From assembly GCA_965222995.1 (NCBI GenBank), contig OZ244977.1, positions 434,001 to 498,000 on the forward strand: a DNA stretch of 64,000 nucleotides, read 5' to 3'. Both the position numbers and the translations under genes were made by a program. Numbering within the stretch: the first letter of the stretch is position 1; each line of letters opens with the position of its first letter. Shown here piece after piece: positions 53,120 through 62,516 of the stretch. The notes under the pieces are model-generated. The model saw only the letters and a list, made by a program, of their open reading frames with translations. It ran no database searches and was not told the DNA's origin. Origin of the DNA: SB11 sp965222995 (GTDB lineage: Bacteria; Bacteroidota; Bacteroidia; UBA8524).

Positions 53120-54517
53120 TTATATATTTAATGCTCTATTATCTGATGCTGCAAGGGCTGCTTCTTTGGTAGCCTCACTAAATGTTGGGTGGGCATGGCT
53201 AATTATACCAATATCTTCTGCGCTGGCTCTAAATTCCATTGCCACAACACCCTCAGCAATTAAGTCGGCTGCGCGTGCACCAATTATGTGTACACCCAAT
53301 ACTTCATCGGTTTCAACGTCTGCAAGTACCTTTACAAAGCCATCAATATCTCCGCTTGCACGCGCACGCCCCAGTGCACGCATAGGGTATGAACCGCTTT
53401 TATATTTACGCCCTTGTTCTTTTAACTGTTCTTCAGTATATCCTACAGCAGCAACTTCTGGCCATGTGTACACCACATTTGGAATGTTTATATAGTTTAT
53501 ATGTGGTTTTTGCCCTGCTATTTTCTCCGCAACAAAAACACCTTCTTCCTCTGCTTTGTGGGCAAGCATTGCACCTCTAACCACATCACCAATTGCCCAA
53601 ATATTATCTACTGATGTTTTTAGATTCTCATCAACAGGTATCCTGCCTCTGTCATCAGTTTTTAAACCAATATTTTCTAAACCTAAGCCTTCTGTATATG
53701 GACTTCTCCCTACAGAAACCAAGCAGTAGTCGCCTTTAAACTCTACATTCTCTCCTTTTTTATTTTCAGCAGTAACGGTTACGTTTTTGCCTTTTACTGT
53801 TGCTCCTGTTACTTTGTGGCTTAGGAAAAACTCCATGCCTTGTTTTTTCAAAACACGTTGTAGTTCTTTCCCCAATCCTTTATCCATAGAAGGAATTAAA
53901 CCATCAGTATATTCAATAACCGAAACCTTTGCTCCTAAACGTAAGTATACACTACCCAGCTCTAAGCCGATTACCCCCCCGCCAATTACTATCATATGTT
54001 TGGGTACTTCTTGAAGCTCCAAGGCTTCTGTAGAAGTAATTATTCTTTTCTTATCTATTTTAAGAAAAGGCAATGATGAAGGTTTTGAACCTGTAGCAAT
54101 AATGGTTTTATCACTTTTTATAGTTTGTTCTTCTTTGCCTGAAATTTTAATGGTGTTTTTATCTACAAACGAGCCTACTCCTTCGTATACATCAATTTTG
54201 TTTTTCTTCATCAAATACGCAACACCATCGGTAGTTTGTTTCACTACTTCTCCCTTGCGCTTAATCATTTGAGGAAGATTTACTTTTAAATCTTTAAGCT
54301 CAATACCGTGTGTTTCAAAGGTTTTTTCAGCATTATGGAAGTGCTCAGATGAGTCTAGCAAGGCTTTTGAAGGAATACATCCCACGTTTAGGCAAGTACC
54401 ACCTAAAACGGAGTGTTTTTCAATAATTGCTGTTTTGAAACCAAGTTGAGCAGCACGAATGGCTGCAATATACCCTCCGGGGCCTGAACCGATAACGGTT
54501 ACATCGTATTGAGACAT
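53120..54517 (-). CDS. lpdA: Dihydrolipoyl dehydrogenase
   Basis: This is the E3 flavoprotein of pyruvate and 2-oxoglutarate dehydrogenase complexes, which reoxidises dihydrolipoamide with NAD+. The 465-residue protein has the FAD-binding GSGPGGYIAAIRAAQLG, the redox disulfide GGTCLNVGCIPSKALLD, the NAD-binding GGGVIGLELGSVYLRLG and the interface HAHPTFSEATKEAAL with the catalytic His-Glu pair. It is the first gene of the lpdA-isomerase-FAH-GNAT unit. A TATTTTTG promoter is at 54538-54545. Confidence 0.97.
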   Translation of the reverse strand: MSQYDVTVIGSGPGGYIAAIRAAQLGFKTAIIEKHSVLGGTCLNVGCIPSKALLDSSEHFHNAEKTFETHGIELKDLKVNLPQMIKRKGEVVKQTTDGVAYLMKKNKIDVYEGVGSFVDKNTIKISGKEEQTIKSDKTIIATGSKPSSLPFLKIDKKRIITSTEALELQEVPKHMIVIGGGVIGLELGSVYLRLGAKVSVIEYTDGLIPSMDKGLGKELQRVLKKQGMEFFLSHKVTGATVKGKNVTVTAENKKGENVEFKGDYCLVSVGRSPYTEGLGLENIGLKTDDRGRIPVDENLKTSVDNIWAIGDVVRGAMLAHKAEEEGVFVAEKIAGQKPHINYINIPNVVYTWPEVAAVGYTEEQLKEQGRKYKSGSYPMRALGRARASGDIDGFVKVLADVETDEVLGVHIIGARAADLIAEGVVAMEFRASAEDIGIISHAHPTFSEATKEAALAASDNRALNI

Positions 54518-54537
54518 AATTTCTTTAAAATTTGCCG

Positions 54538-54545
54538 CAAAAATA
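54538..54545 (-). promoter_or_regulatory. -7 promoter element for lpdA
   Basis: Minus-strand TATTTTTG matches TAnnTTTG, 20 bases before the lpdA ATG. Confidence 0.5.
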
Positions 54546-54657
54546 AGGAATAAAAAGTACTTAACCCGCTATACAAAGACTTCTCTTTTAATGTGTCATA
54601 ACAAAGTCAACAAAAAATTTTTATCACCTTACAACAAAAAATTAGTAGTAATTTTAA

Positions 54658-57600
54658 TTGTTAATTCTATTACCCTCTAGTCTACTAAATGCGGTTTTGT
54701 TGGTAAAACACATATATATAAAATTGTTAATTTTATCTAGGGCTATACTTGTTTGTGGCTTGCTAGTTCTTTTTAGCCAAACTAAGGCACAGCAAAAAGA
54801 GGGAAACGTATGGTTTTTTGGAAAAAGAGCCGGAATAGACTTTAATTATTCACCTCCAAAGGCACTTAGTGTAGGTGTTATAAATACCAATGAAGGTTGT
54901 GCTTCAATTAGTGATAAAAACGGTAATTTACTATTCTATACTGATGGAATTAAGGTCTACAACAAGCAGCATCAACTAATGACTAACGGCGACAGTCTTA
55001 AGGGCTTCAAGTCATCAACGCAGTCAGGAATTATTGTACCCAACCCTAGTAAGCCTGATATTTACTATATATTTTCAGCGTCAGGACTTGATAGTTTATA
55101 TTATTCTGTTATAGATATTTCTTTATCATCGGGTTTAGGTTCTGTAACACAAAAAAATGTTGGCTTAATGGCCAATGGTACAGAAAAACTAAATGCAGTG
55201 AAACACAGAAACGGTACGGATACATGGGTCGTTTCTCACCAAAAAGGCAATAATCTGTTTTATACATTTTTAGTAAATGCCAATGGAGTAAGCATAATAC
55301 CTGTTATTAGTGCTGTAGGCTCTATTTATGTATCAAAATCGGCTGGATATCTTAAATTTTCTCCGAATGGAAAGAAAATTGTTTCGGCACAATTTATAGC
55401 CTCTTCATCTTCGGTAGAAATATTAGATTTTGACGATAATACCGGAAAAATATCCAATGCAGAGATATTAATAAGTAATTCAGAAAGGTATTATGGTGCC
55501 GAGTTTTCACCAACCGGTAATTACCTTTATTTAACAAAAACTTCTTCAACACCCAATGTATTAGAGCAGTACTACATGCGGTATAACAATATTATGGCTA
55601 TAAGGGCTTCAAAAGTAGTTATTGATACTATGGGAAGCACTCTTAAGCCAGGTGCTTTACAACTGGCACCTGATGGGAAAATCTATATGGCGTATGCGGG
55701 GTTTTCATTTTTGGGGGTGATAAACAATCCCGAAGAGCAAGGGCATAAATGTAATTTTGATAAAAGTGGTTTCGGTCTCATACCGGGTAGTATTTCTCAA
55801 TTTGGTTTGCCCAGCTTCAATCAAAGCTTTTTCCACAAACCCAAAGTTGATATTAAAATTGTTGAACCTAATTGTGGCTCTCTACACTACATAATTGGAA
55901 ATATTGGAGATACTTCGGGAATAGTTTCAAGCACATGGCATTTTGGAGATAGTACAATTGCAACCGGTTTATTATTACAGAAACATTATTTAAATCATGG
56001 TAATTATACTTTAACTAACATACTCAAAACAAAGTTTGGTGCCGTAATTTTTACAGATACTTTGAGAAGGAAAATAGTTACCAGAACATTTCCAAAGGCA
56101 AAATTTGTTATTAATAATGAAAAGCAGTGCAGTATAAATAATAACTTTTTATTTACCGATAGCAGTTTACTTTTTAATGGTTCATCAGTACAAGAAAGCA
56201 TTTGGAAAATTGAAGATACAATATGTGTTAAAAATAAGGCTTTGTTGTCTCAACAAATTAATAAAATAGGGGAATATACGGTTAAACTTATTGTCACTTC
56301 AACGGATAATTGTACCGATAGCATTTCTAAAAAAATTACAATTAAGCCAACAATAGAAGCAGATTTTGGTATCCAAAACTCACAATGTTTAAATGGGAAT
56401 AATTTTGCAACCACACAATTATCAACCATTGCTGCCCCGGAAACCATAACAGGTTACTTATGGAGTTTTGGAGATTATGATTCTTCTACTGTTACACAAC
56501 CTAAAAAATCTTACAATGATACTGGAGTATTTAATATAAAAATGATTGCCTATGCATCAAATAGTTGTAATGATACAGTTGAAAAGCAGATAAGAGTTTT
56601 GCCAATGCCCGGGGCTAGTTATGACGCTACAGAGGGATGTTCGGTTGACACTATTATTTTCCAAAATACTTCAAAAAACAATTTGGTATCACAAGTAACT
56701 TATACTTGGAATTTTGGAGGTAGTATAGTTCATAACAATAATGAAATAGTTAAATACTTCTTTAATAAAAAAGGAATTCATCAAGTAAAACTAATTGCGA
56801 AAAATAGCTTTGGTTGTTCAGACAGTACTAGCAAGCCGGTAAATATATACCTAAAACCTACAGCAGCATTTAAGTGGGAAAGGAATTGTATTGATAATAA
56901 GGTTACTTTTATTGATGAAACTCAGCGTTTTAATATTCCTGCAAAAGAAAATACTTGGGTATTGGAGAATGGAAAACAAATTAAGATTGCAGGTAGTAGT
57001 GGCATAACCACAAAGTATACTAAAACAGGTTACACCCCTGTGAAACTAATAGTAGAAGATGATAACGGATGTATTGACAGTATAACTCAACAAGTATACA
57101 TTAACGCATTACCTAAGGTTAGTTTTGATATTGGTGAACCTGCACAATGCCTAAAGGGCAATAGATTTTTAGCATCAAATCTGTCTACAATTTCAGAAGG
57201 AAAAATAAGTCAGTATCATTGGTTAGCAAATAATGTATCAATCGGAAATGATGTATACCTGTCAGCAAGTATAAACGAATGGGGTAAGCATACTATTAAG
57301 CTTATAGCAACATCAGACAGTTTATGTAAAGACTCTTTAAAGCAACAAGTTGAGGTTTACCCTCAAAATAACTTAGATATACAAGTTAATAAGGCTGACC
57401 AATGCGAACGAAATAACCTTTTTGAATTTACTAACAACAGCTGGCTGCCCACAGGAACAGCTGATTATGTTTGGGAGTTAAGCAATGGAAATACTTACAC
57501 AGGAGAAAACATAGCACCACTAAGCTTTACAATCCGGGGGAGGTATTTAATGAAAGTTTTTTCAGAAACCGATAAGGGGTGTAGGGATACTACTGAAATG

Positions 57601-58392
57601 ACCTTGAAAACTTTATTTAATCCTACAGTAAATTTTGAGGTAGAAGATATTTGTAGCAACAAGCCTGCATATTTTATAAATACATCTCAATACGCCGGGG
57701 GAAATAACGGAAAGTGGTTGTGGTTATTGGGGGATGGTTCCACATCAAACCAAAAAGAGCCTACACATAAGTACTTAACTAAAGGACATTATAATGTTAC
57801 TTTAATCGGAGTTTCAGCAGAAGGTTGTAGCGATACTTTAAAACGTGATTCTGCTTTAGAAGTATTACCAAGTCCACAGGCTGGTTTTAAAGTGGTTTCC
57901 AACAAAAACATTAATAATGCCATTTATATTGAGTTTGAAAACCGAACCAAATTTGCTGACAATTTTTACTGGACTTTTGGTAACGGTAAGTTTAGTCCTG
58001 CAATAAATGCTAAAACCACATATTACGATACAGGGGAGTATAAAATAAGTTTATATGCTGAAAATGATAATAAGTGTACAGACTTTTACGATACCGTAAT
58101 ACACTTTAAACCTGAGATTGATTTTTTAATACCCAACGCATTTTCGCCGAATAAAGACCCTTTAAATAAAACTTTTAAAATTGAAGGTAGCTATTATTAC
58201 AGGGAGTTTGAGATGCAAATTTTCGACCGTTGGGGAACAAGAGTTTTCAGGACAAATAATCCCGATGATGGTTGGAATGGAAGATATGCCGATAAGTTAT
58301 TGCCTGATGGGGTTTATTTATATTCAATAAGAATGATAGGTACAGATGATAAACTGCATATCTACAAAGGCTCTGTTACCTTATTGCGATAA
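54658..58392 (+). CDS. Giant T9SS type B surface protein: propeller head on a PKD stalk
   Basis: The frame is open from 54658 (TTG). A TTG at 54724 gives a shorter signal peptide (LLILSRAILVCGLLVLF, then cleavage after TKAQ) and may be the true start; no ATG fits. Residues ~45-370 form a beta-propeller-like head common in Bacteroidota (GNVWFFGKRAGIDFN, CASISDKNGNLLFYTDGI, LQLAPDGKIYMAY). About eight PKD or PKD-like modules follow, with motifs such as YLWSFGDYDSS and YTWNFGG. Four modules start with a QC motif. The C-terminal ~90 residues are the gliding-motility/T9SS-B domain (IPNAFSPNKDPLN, IFDRWGTRVF, LPDGVYLYSIRM). It is predicted to be cell-surface. Confidence 0.88.
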   Translation: MLILLPSSLLNAVLLVKHIYIKLLILSRAILVCGLLVLFSQTKAQQKEGNVWFFGKRAGIDFNYSPPKALSVGVINTNEGCASISDKNGNLLFYTDGIKVYNKQHQLMTNGDSLKGFKSSTQSGIIVPNPSKPDIYYIFSASGLDSLYYSVIDISLSSGLGSVTQKNVGLMANGTEKLNAVKHRNGTDTWVVSHQKGNNLFYTFLVNANGVSIIPVISAVGSIYVSKSAGYLKFSPNGKKIVSAQFIASSSSVEILDFDDNTGKISNAEILISNSERYYGAEFSPTGNYLYLTKTSSTPNVLEQYYMRYNNIMAIRASKVVIDTMGSTLKPGALQLAPDGKIYMAYAGFSFLGVINNPEEQGHKCNFDKSGFGLIPGSISQFGLPSFNQSFFHKPKVDIKIVEPNCGSLHYIIGNIGDTSGIVSSTWHFGDSTIATGLLLQKHYLNHGNYTLTNILKTKFGAVIFTDTLRRKIVTRTFPKAKFVINNEKQCSINNNFLFTDSSLLFNGSSVQESIWKIEDTICVKNKALLSQQINKIGEYTVKLIVTSTDNCTDSISKKITIKPTIEADFGIQNSQCLNGNNFATTQLSTIAAPETITGYLWSFGDYDSSTVTQPKKSYNDTGVFNIKMIAYASNSCNDTVEKQIRVLPMPGASYDATEGCSVDTIIFQNTSKNNLVSQVTYTWNFGGSIVHNNNEIVKYFFNKKGIHQVKLIAKNSFGCSDSTSKPVNIYLKPTAAFKWERNCIDNKVTFIDETQRFNIPAKENTWVLENGKQIKIAGSSGITTKYTKTGYTPVKLIVEDDNGCIDSITQQVYINALPKVSFDIGEPAQCLKGNRFLASNLSTISEGKISQYHWLANNVSIGNDVYLSASINEWGKHTIKLIATSDSLCKDSLKQQVEVYPQNNLDIQVNKADQCERNNLFEFTNNSWLPTGTADYVWELSNGNTYTGENIAPLSFTIRGRYLMKVFSETDKGCRDTTEMTLKTLFNPTVNFEVEDICSNKPAYFINTSQYAGGNNGKWLWLLGDGSTSNQKEPTHKYLTKGHYNVTLIGVSAEGCSDTLKRDSALEVLPSPQAGFKVVSNKNINNAIYIEFENRTKFADNFYWTFGNGKFSPAINAKTTYYDTGEYKISLYAENDNKCTDFYDTVIHFKPEIDFLIPNAFSPNKDPLNKTFKIEGSYYYREFEMQIFDRWGTRVFRTNNPDDGWNGRYADKLLPDGVYLYSIRMIGTDDKLHIYKGSVTLLR

Positions 58393-58402
58393 TTCGGTAA
58401 AA

Positions 58403-58410
58403 TATATTTG
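58403..58410 (+). promoter_or_regulatory. -7 promoter element for the second surface-protein gene
   Basis: TATATTTG matches TAnnTTTG, 11 bases after the preceding stop and 75 bases before the ATG at 58486. It suggests separate transcription of the second gene. Confidence 0.45.
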
Positions 58411-58485
58411 TCGAATAATAAGACCTTGGTAAAGGGTGATTTGAAAAATATTCTTAACTTTAACATTTAATTAAGGGTAGGTATA

Positions 58486-61400
58486 ATGATTAAAAAAGTA
58501 TTTTCTGTACTTATTTTAATTGTTTTTCTTTTACTGGGAAATGCTGTTTCAGCTCAAAAATTTTCTTCAGAGGGGAAAAGCTTTTATGTTAGCTTTATTC
58601 CTAACCTTGTAGGTAATCCTGATTGTGAAATTACCCTATCATCAAGTACCAATACCAAAGTAACTTTAGCTAATTCATCAGTTGGTTTTTTAAGTACAGT
58701 AAATTTATCAGCCAATAAACCTCAAGCAGTATCTATTCCCGTAAATGCATGTATTCCCACAACAAACGATGCAAAAGGAAATGAAGTGATAAGAATAACT
58801 GCCGACGATCCTATTTCCGTATATGCAACAAATGCTGCACCAGCCATAGCAGATGGGGCACTGGCCTATCCTGAGGAATCTTATGGTAGCGAATATTATG
58901 TAGCCTCTTACCAAGGTTTAAATACCACTGCACATGCGAGCTTTATAGTAATAGCTACTGAAAATAATACTAAAATAGACATTACCCCTAGTGAGGATAC
59001 AAAGGGGGGACACAAAAAAGGAGTGAAGTATACAATTACTCTGAATAAAGGTGAAATGTATATGGAGTATGGTGACTTAACAAACGATTTAACTGGAACA
59101 CATATTGTTGCCCAAAACAAAAAGAAAATAGCTGTATATAGCGGGACAAAATGTGTTAATATACCTACAGGTTGTGCTGCCTGTGATATTTTAATGGAGC
59201 AGGTAATACCGGTAAGCAGGCTGGGTAAAAAGTATTTACTTGCACAACTATCTACCAGTACCTTTACACCTGATTATACTTACCGAATTATTTCTACAGA
59301 AAATAATAATAAAATACGTGCAAACGGAAAGTTTCTAAAAACCTTAAATAAGGGTGAGGTTTATAACGAACACAATGTTGGTTCAGCAATATGTCTAACT
59401 TCTGATAAGCCTATAATGGTAATCCAATACATGCAAGGCTCAACATGTTCAAATAACGTTGGAGACCCGGCAATGGTAATTATTCCACCGGTAGAACAAT
59501 TTATTAAACGTGTAAGTTATTCAACGCCCACTTACTCAAAGTTTTTAACCCACTATGTATATATACTAACTGAAAAAAACTCTTCAGTTAATTTAAATGG
59601 GAAGAAGATAAATAATAGTAAGTTTAAATATTTTAATTCATGCGGCGATTATAAGTATGTAAGTATAGATTTAAACCTTGGATCACATTTGGTGGAAAGT
59701 AATGAAGGCTTTTCTATGATAGCCTATGGCTATGGCAACTTTATTAGCTATGCATACATTGGAGGGACAAGTTTTAGAAACTTGCAATTTGATATTAATG
59801 TTAAAGAGCCTAAATGTGGTAAACTGGATTTTGTAATTTCTAATACAGGTGATACTGGCGAAATAATTTCAAGTAAATGGGATTTTGGTGATGGAACTAG
59901 TGATACGGGAAAGGTTGTAAATAAAACATATCAAAAGCATGGAATATATACTGTAACTAATATTGTTACCATAAATGGAGACGGTATAATAAGAATTGAC
60001 ACACTAACAACAACGGCGCGAAGTAAACCTTTTCCCAAAGCAAATTTTACGCATAGTGCAGATATGCAATGCTTTAGTGAGCACTTTTTTGAGTTTAAAG
60101 ACAGTAGCGAATATTATTTAGGGGCAAAATATAAAAATAACCAATGGATATTGGGCGAAAACAGCCCCAAGTTTCAAAACGTATCCTCCATATCAAGAAA
60201 GTTTAGTGAACCCGGAATTTATGATATTGAGTTAATTACTGTATCATCAGACGATTGTGCTGATACATTGGTAAAGCAAGTAACGGTAATCCCCTCACCC
60301 ACAGCAAAATTTGATATACAAGATTCAATTCAGTGTTTCGCACCCAATCAATTTATTATACAACAACAATCAAGTATAGACACTACTGAAAAAATAAATG
60401 TATTTGACTGGAAATTTGGTGACAACACCACTAGTAATATAGTAGCTCCAACAAAGAAATATACTGATACGGGAGAATATGCTATAGAGCTGATTGTGGC
60501 AGCTACAAACGGGTGTAAAGATACAGCTTTTGATACAGTAGTTGTATTACCCTCCCCTGTAGCAAAATTTTCAATAACTGATATTTGTTTTAGTGATATC
60601 GCAAAATTTAATAATACTTCTATTACAAAAAGTGGGGCTAATTTACAGTATGCATGGAATTTTGGAGACGGAAAACCAATAAGTACCCAAACAAACCCAC
60701 AGCATTATTATCAAGATAGCGGAGCATATTCAGTTAAACTTATTGCTACCAATAAATTTAATTGTAAAGATAGTACCAGTAAACCTTTAAAAGTTTTCCC
60801 AAAACCTGAGGCAGGTTTTAAAACAACAGGGAATTGTGTAGAGCATGCCATAGAAATTATTGACGAAACTGCCCGTTTTGGAACTCAGGCTCAAAATAAT
60901 TATTGGGATTTAGACGATGGGAAGCAAAGTAACAGCTTATTGCCATTTACTATTACCTATAACAACTTTGGAAATAAAGAAATTAAACTAAAAGTAGTTG
61001 ATAAAAACGGCTGTAAAGATAGTATAACCAAAAACTTGCATATAAGTCCTTTACCCAATGTAGATTTTAGCATAAACAATGCAATACAGTGTATTAAAAC
61101 CAACTGGTTTCAATTTACTAATACCACCACACTTGCCGAAGGAAACATTAACAATTTAAGTTGGTGGTTAAATGGTGTTGCAGTTGGTTCACAACAGCAA
61201 ATCACAAATAAATTTTCGCAAACAGGTGAATATATTACAAAACTTGTTACAGTTTCAGATAGTGGTTGTACAGATTCAGTTCAAAAAAATGTAGTAGTAA
61301 ACCCCAGTATTAAAGTTGATGTGACTGTAAATAATATTGCACAGTGTTTTAATGAACATAATTTTAGTTTCGACAATAAGTCTGTTGTAGATGGCACGGG

Positions 61401-62337
61401 CGTAATAAGTGAGTTTACGTGGATATATAGTGATAATACCCAAGATACCAAGAGATATCCTGATGATAAAAAATTCAACTCAAACGGTACTTATACTATA
61501 TTAAGTATAATGGAAACAGATAAGGGTTGTTTGGATACTTTCATGGTAGAAGTAGAAGTATACAAAAGCCCTCAGCCCAATTTTGATGCAAATGATATAT
61601 GCTTAGGAGATTCTGTTTATTTTGATAACACCACAACAGATAATGATAAAGTTAAATGGTTTTGGGAGTTTGGAGACGGAACAACATCGTTAAAAGAATC
61701 TCCTTACAGAATATATACTGCAACAGGTAATTATGAAGTGAAACTATATGCAGAAACAGATAAAGGGTGTAAAGATACTATAGCAAAATATTTCCCAAAT
61801 TTAGTAAAGCCACAGCCCAAATCATTTTTTGAAAATATTTTAGTAGATAGTTACGATAAATACACAACTTATCAGTTTACCAATAAATCACAGGGTGAAA
61901 CTACATATTTGTGGGATTTTGGAGATGGTACTACCTCCACCAATGAAAATCCACAAAAAATTTATGGTGTTATTGGTCAATTCCCAATATCATTAACCGT
62001 TAGCAATTCTTGGAATTGCGATGATACCTATACAAAAAAGATAGACGTAGTACCTACAGCATATATAAATATACCTAATGCCTTTAGTCCGGGCAGTAGA
62101 GATACTTTAAATGCTTATTTTAGAGTTGAAGGAATATATTTTACAAAAGAAATAGAGATGCATATATTCAATCGTTGGGGAGAGGAAATATTCTACTCCA
62201 ATCAACTGGCACCAAAGTGGGACGGACAATATAAAGGTGAGCTTGTGCCCGATGGTATTTATACCTATTTAATTAGAATACTGGATTATAAAAACAAACT
62301 TCATATTTATAAAGGAAACTTAACAGTTATTAAATAG
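58486..62337 (+). CDS. Giant T9SS type B surface protein: IgGFc-binding-like head on a PKD stalk
   Basis: The 1283-residue protein has a signal peptide (end near VSAQ, residue 24). Residues ~28-440 match the IgGFc-binding-protein N-terminal module found in many bacterial adhesin-like proteins (GKSFYVSFIPN, GSEYYVASYQGL, SFIVIATENNTKIDITPS, ILMEQVIPVSRLGKKYL). The PKD stalk that follows begins EPKCGKLDFVISNTGDTGEI and parallels the upstream protein module by module, including four QC-starting modules. It ends with the T9SS-B domain (IPNAFSPGSRDTLN, IFNRWGEEIFY, VPDGIYTYLIRI). IgG binding by bacterial copies is not established. Confidence 0.88.
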   Translation: MIKKVFSVLILIVFLLLGNAVSAQKFSSEGKSFYVSFIPNLVGNPDCEITLSSSTNTKVTLANSSVGFLSTVNLSANKPQAVSIPVNACIPTTNDAKGNEVIRITADDPISVYATNAAPAIADGALAYPEESYGSEYYVASYQGLNTTAHASFIVIATENNTKIDITPSEDTKGGHKKGVKYTITLNKGEMYMEYGDLTNDLTGTHIVAQNKKKIAVYSGTKCVNIPTGCAACDILMEQVIPVSRLGKKYLLAQLSTSTFTPDYTYRIISTENNNKIRANGKFLKTLNKGEVYNEHNVGSAICLTSDKPIMVIQYMQGSTCSNNVGDPAMVIIPPVEQFIKRVSYSTPTYSKFLTHYVYILTEKNSSVNLNGKKINNSKFKYFNSCGDYKYVSIDLNLGSHLVESNEGFSMIAYGYGNFISYAYIGGTSFRNLQFDINVKEPKCGKLDFVISNTGDTGEIISSKWDFGDGTSDTGKVVNKTYQKHGIYTVTNIVTINGDGIIRIDTLTTTARSKPFPKANFTHSADMQCFSEHFFEFKDSSEYYLGAKYKNNQWILGENSPKFQNVSSISRKFSEPGIYDIELITVSSDDCADTLVKQVTVIPSPTAKFDIQDSIQCFAPNQFIIQQQSSIDTTEKINVFDWKFGDNTTSNIVAPTKKYTDTGEYAIELIVAATNGCKDTAFDTVVVLPSPVAKFSITDICFSDIAKFNNTSITKSGANLQYAWNFGDGKPISTQTNPQHYYQDSGAYSVKLIATNKFNCKDSTSKPLKVFPKPEAGFKTTGNCVEHAIEIIDETARFGTQAQNNYWDLDDGKQSNSLLPFTITYNNFGNKEIKLKVVDKNGCKDSITKNLHISPLPNVDFSINNAIQCIKTNWFQFTNTTTLAEGNINNLSWWLNGVAVGSQQQITNKFSQTGEYITKLVTVSDSGCTDSVQKNVVVNPSIKVDVTVNNIAQCFNEHNFSFDNKSVVDGTGVISEFTWIYSDNTQDTKRYPDDKKFNSNGTYTILSIMETDKGCLDTFMVEVEVYKSPQPNFDANDICLGDSVYFDNTTTDNDKVKWFWEFGDGTTSLKESPYRIYTATGNYEVKLYAETDKGCKDTIAKYFPNLVKPQPKSFFENILVDSYDKYTTYQFTNKSQGETTYLWDFGDGTTSTNENPQKIYGVIGQFPISLTVSNSWNCDDTYTKKIDVVPTAYINIPNAFSPGSRDTLNAYFRVEGIYFTKEIEMHIFNRWGEEIFYSNQLAPKWDGQYKGELVPDGIYTYLIRILDYKNKLHIYKGNLTVIK

Positions 62338-62516
62338 TTATATACGTAAACCAATTTCAGGCAACCATTTTGGTTTTCATGATGTCAATAATAGTAGTTA
62401 AAACAATTTAAGTGTTGTCGTAAAAAAAGTGTAACGGTTTGATTTTGTTTGACTAACACTAAAATTTTACCCGCTTTTTTTGTAAAATTGTAAGATTACA
62501 TCAACTCTTAGTAGTT

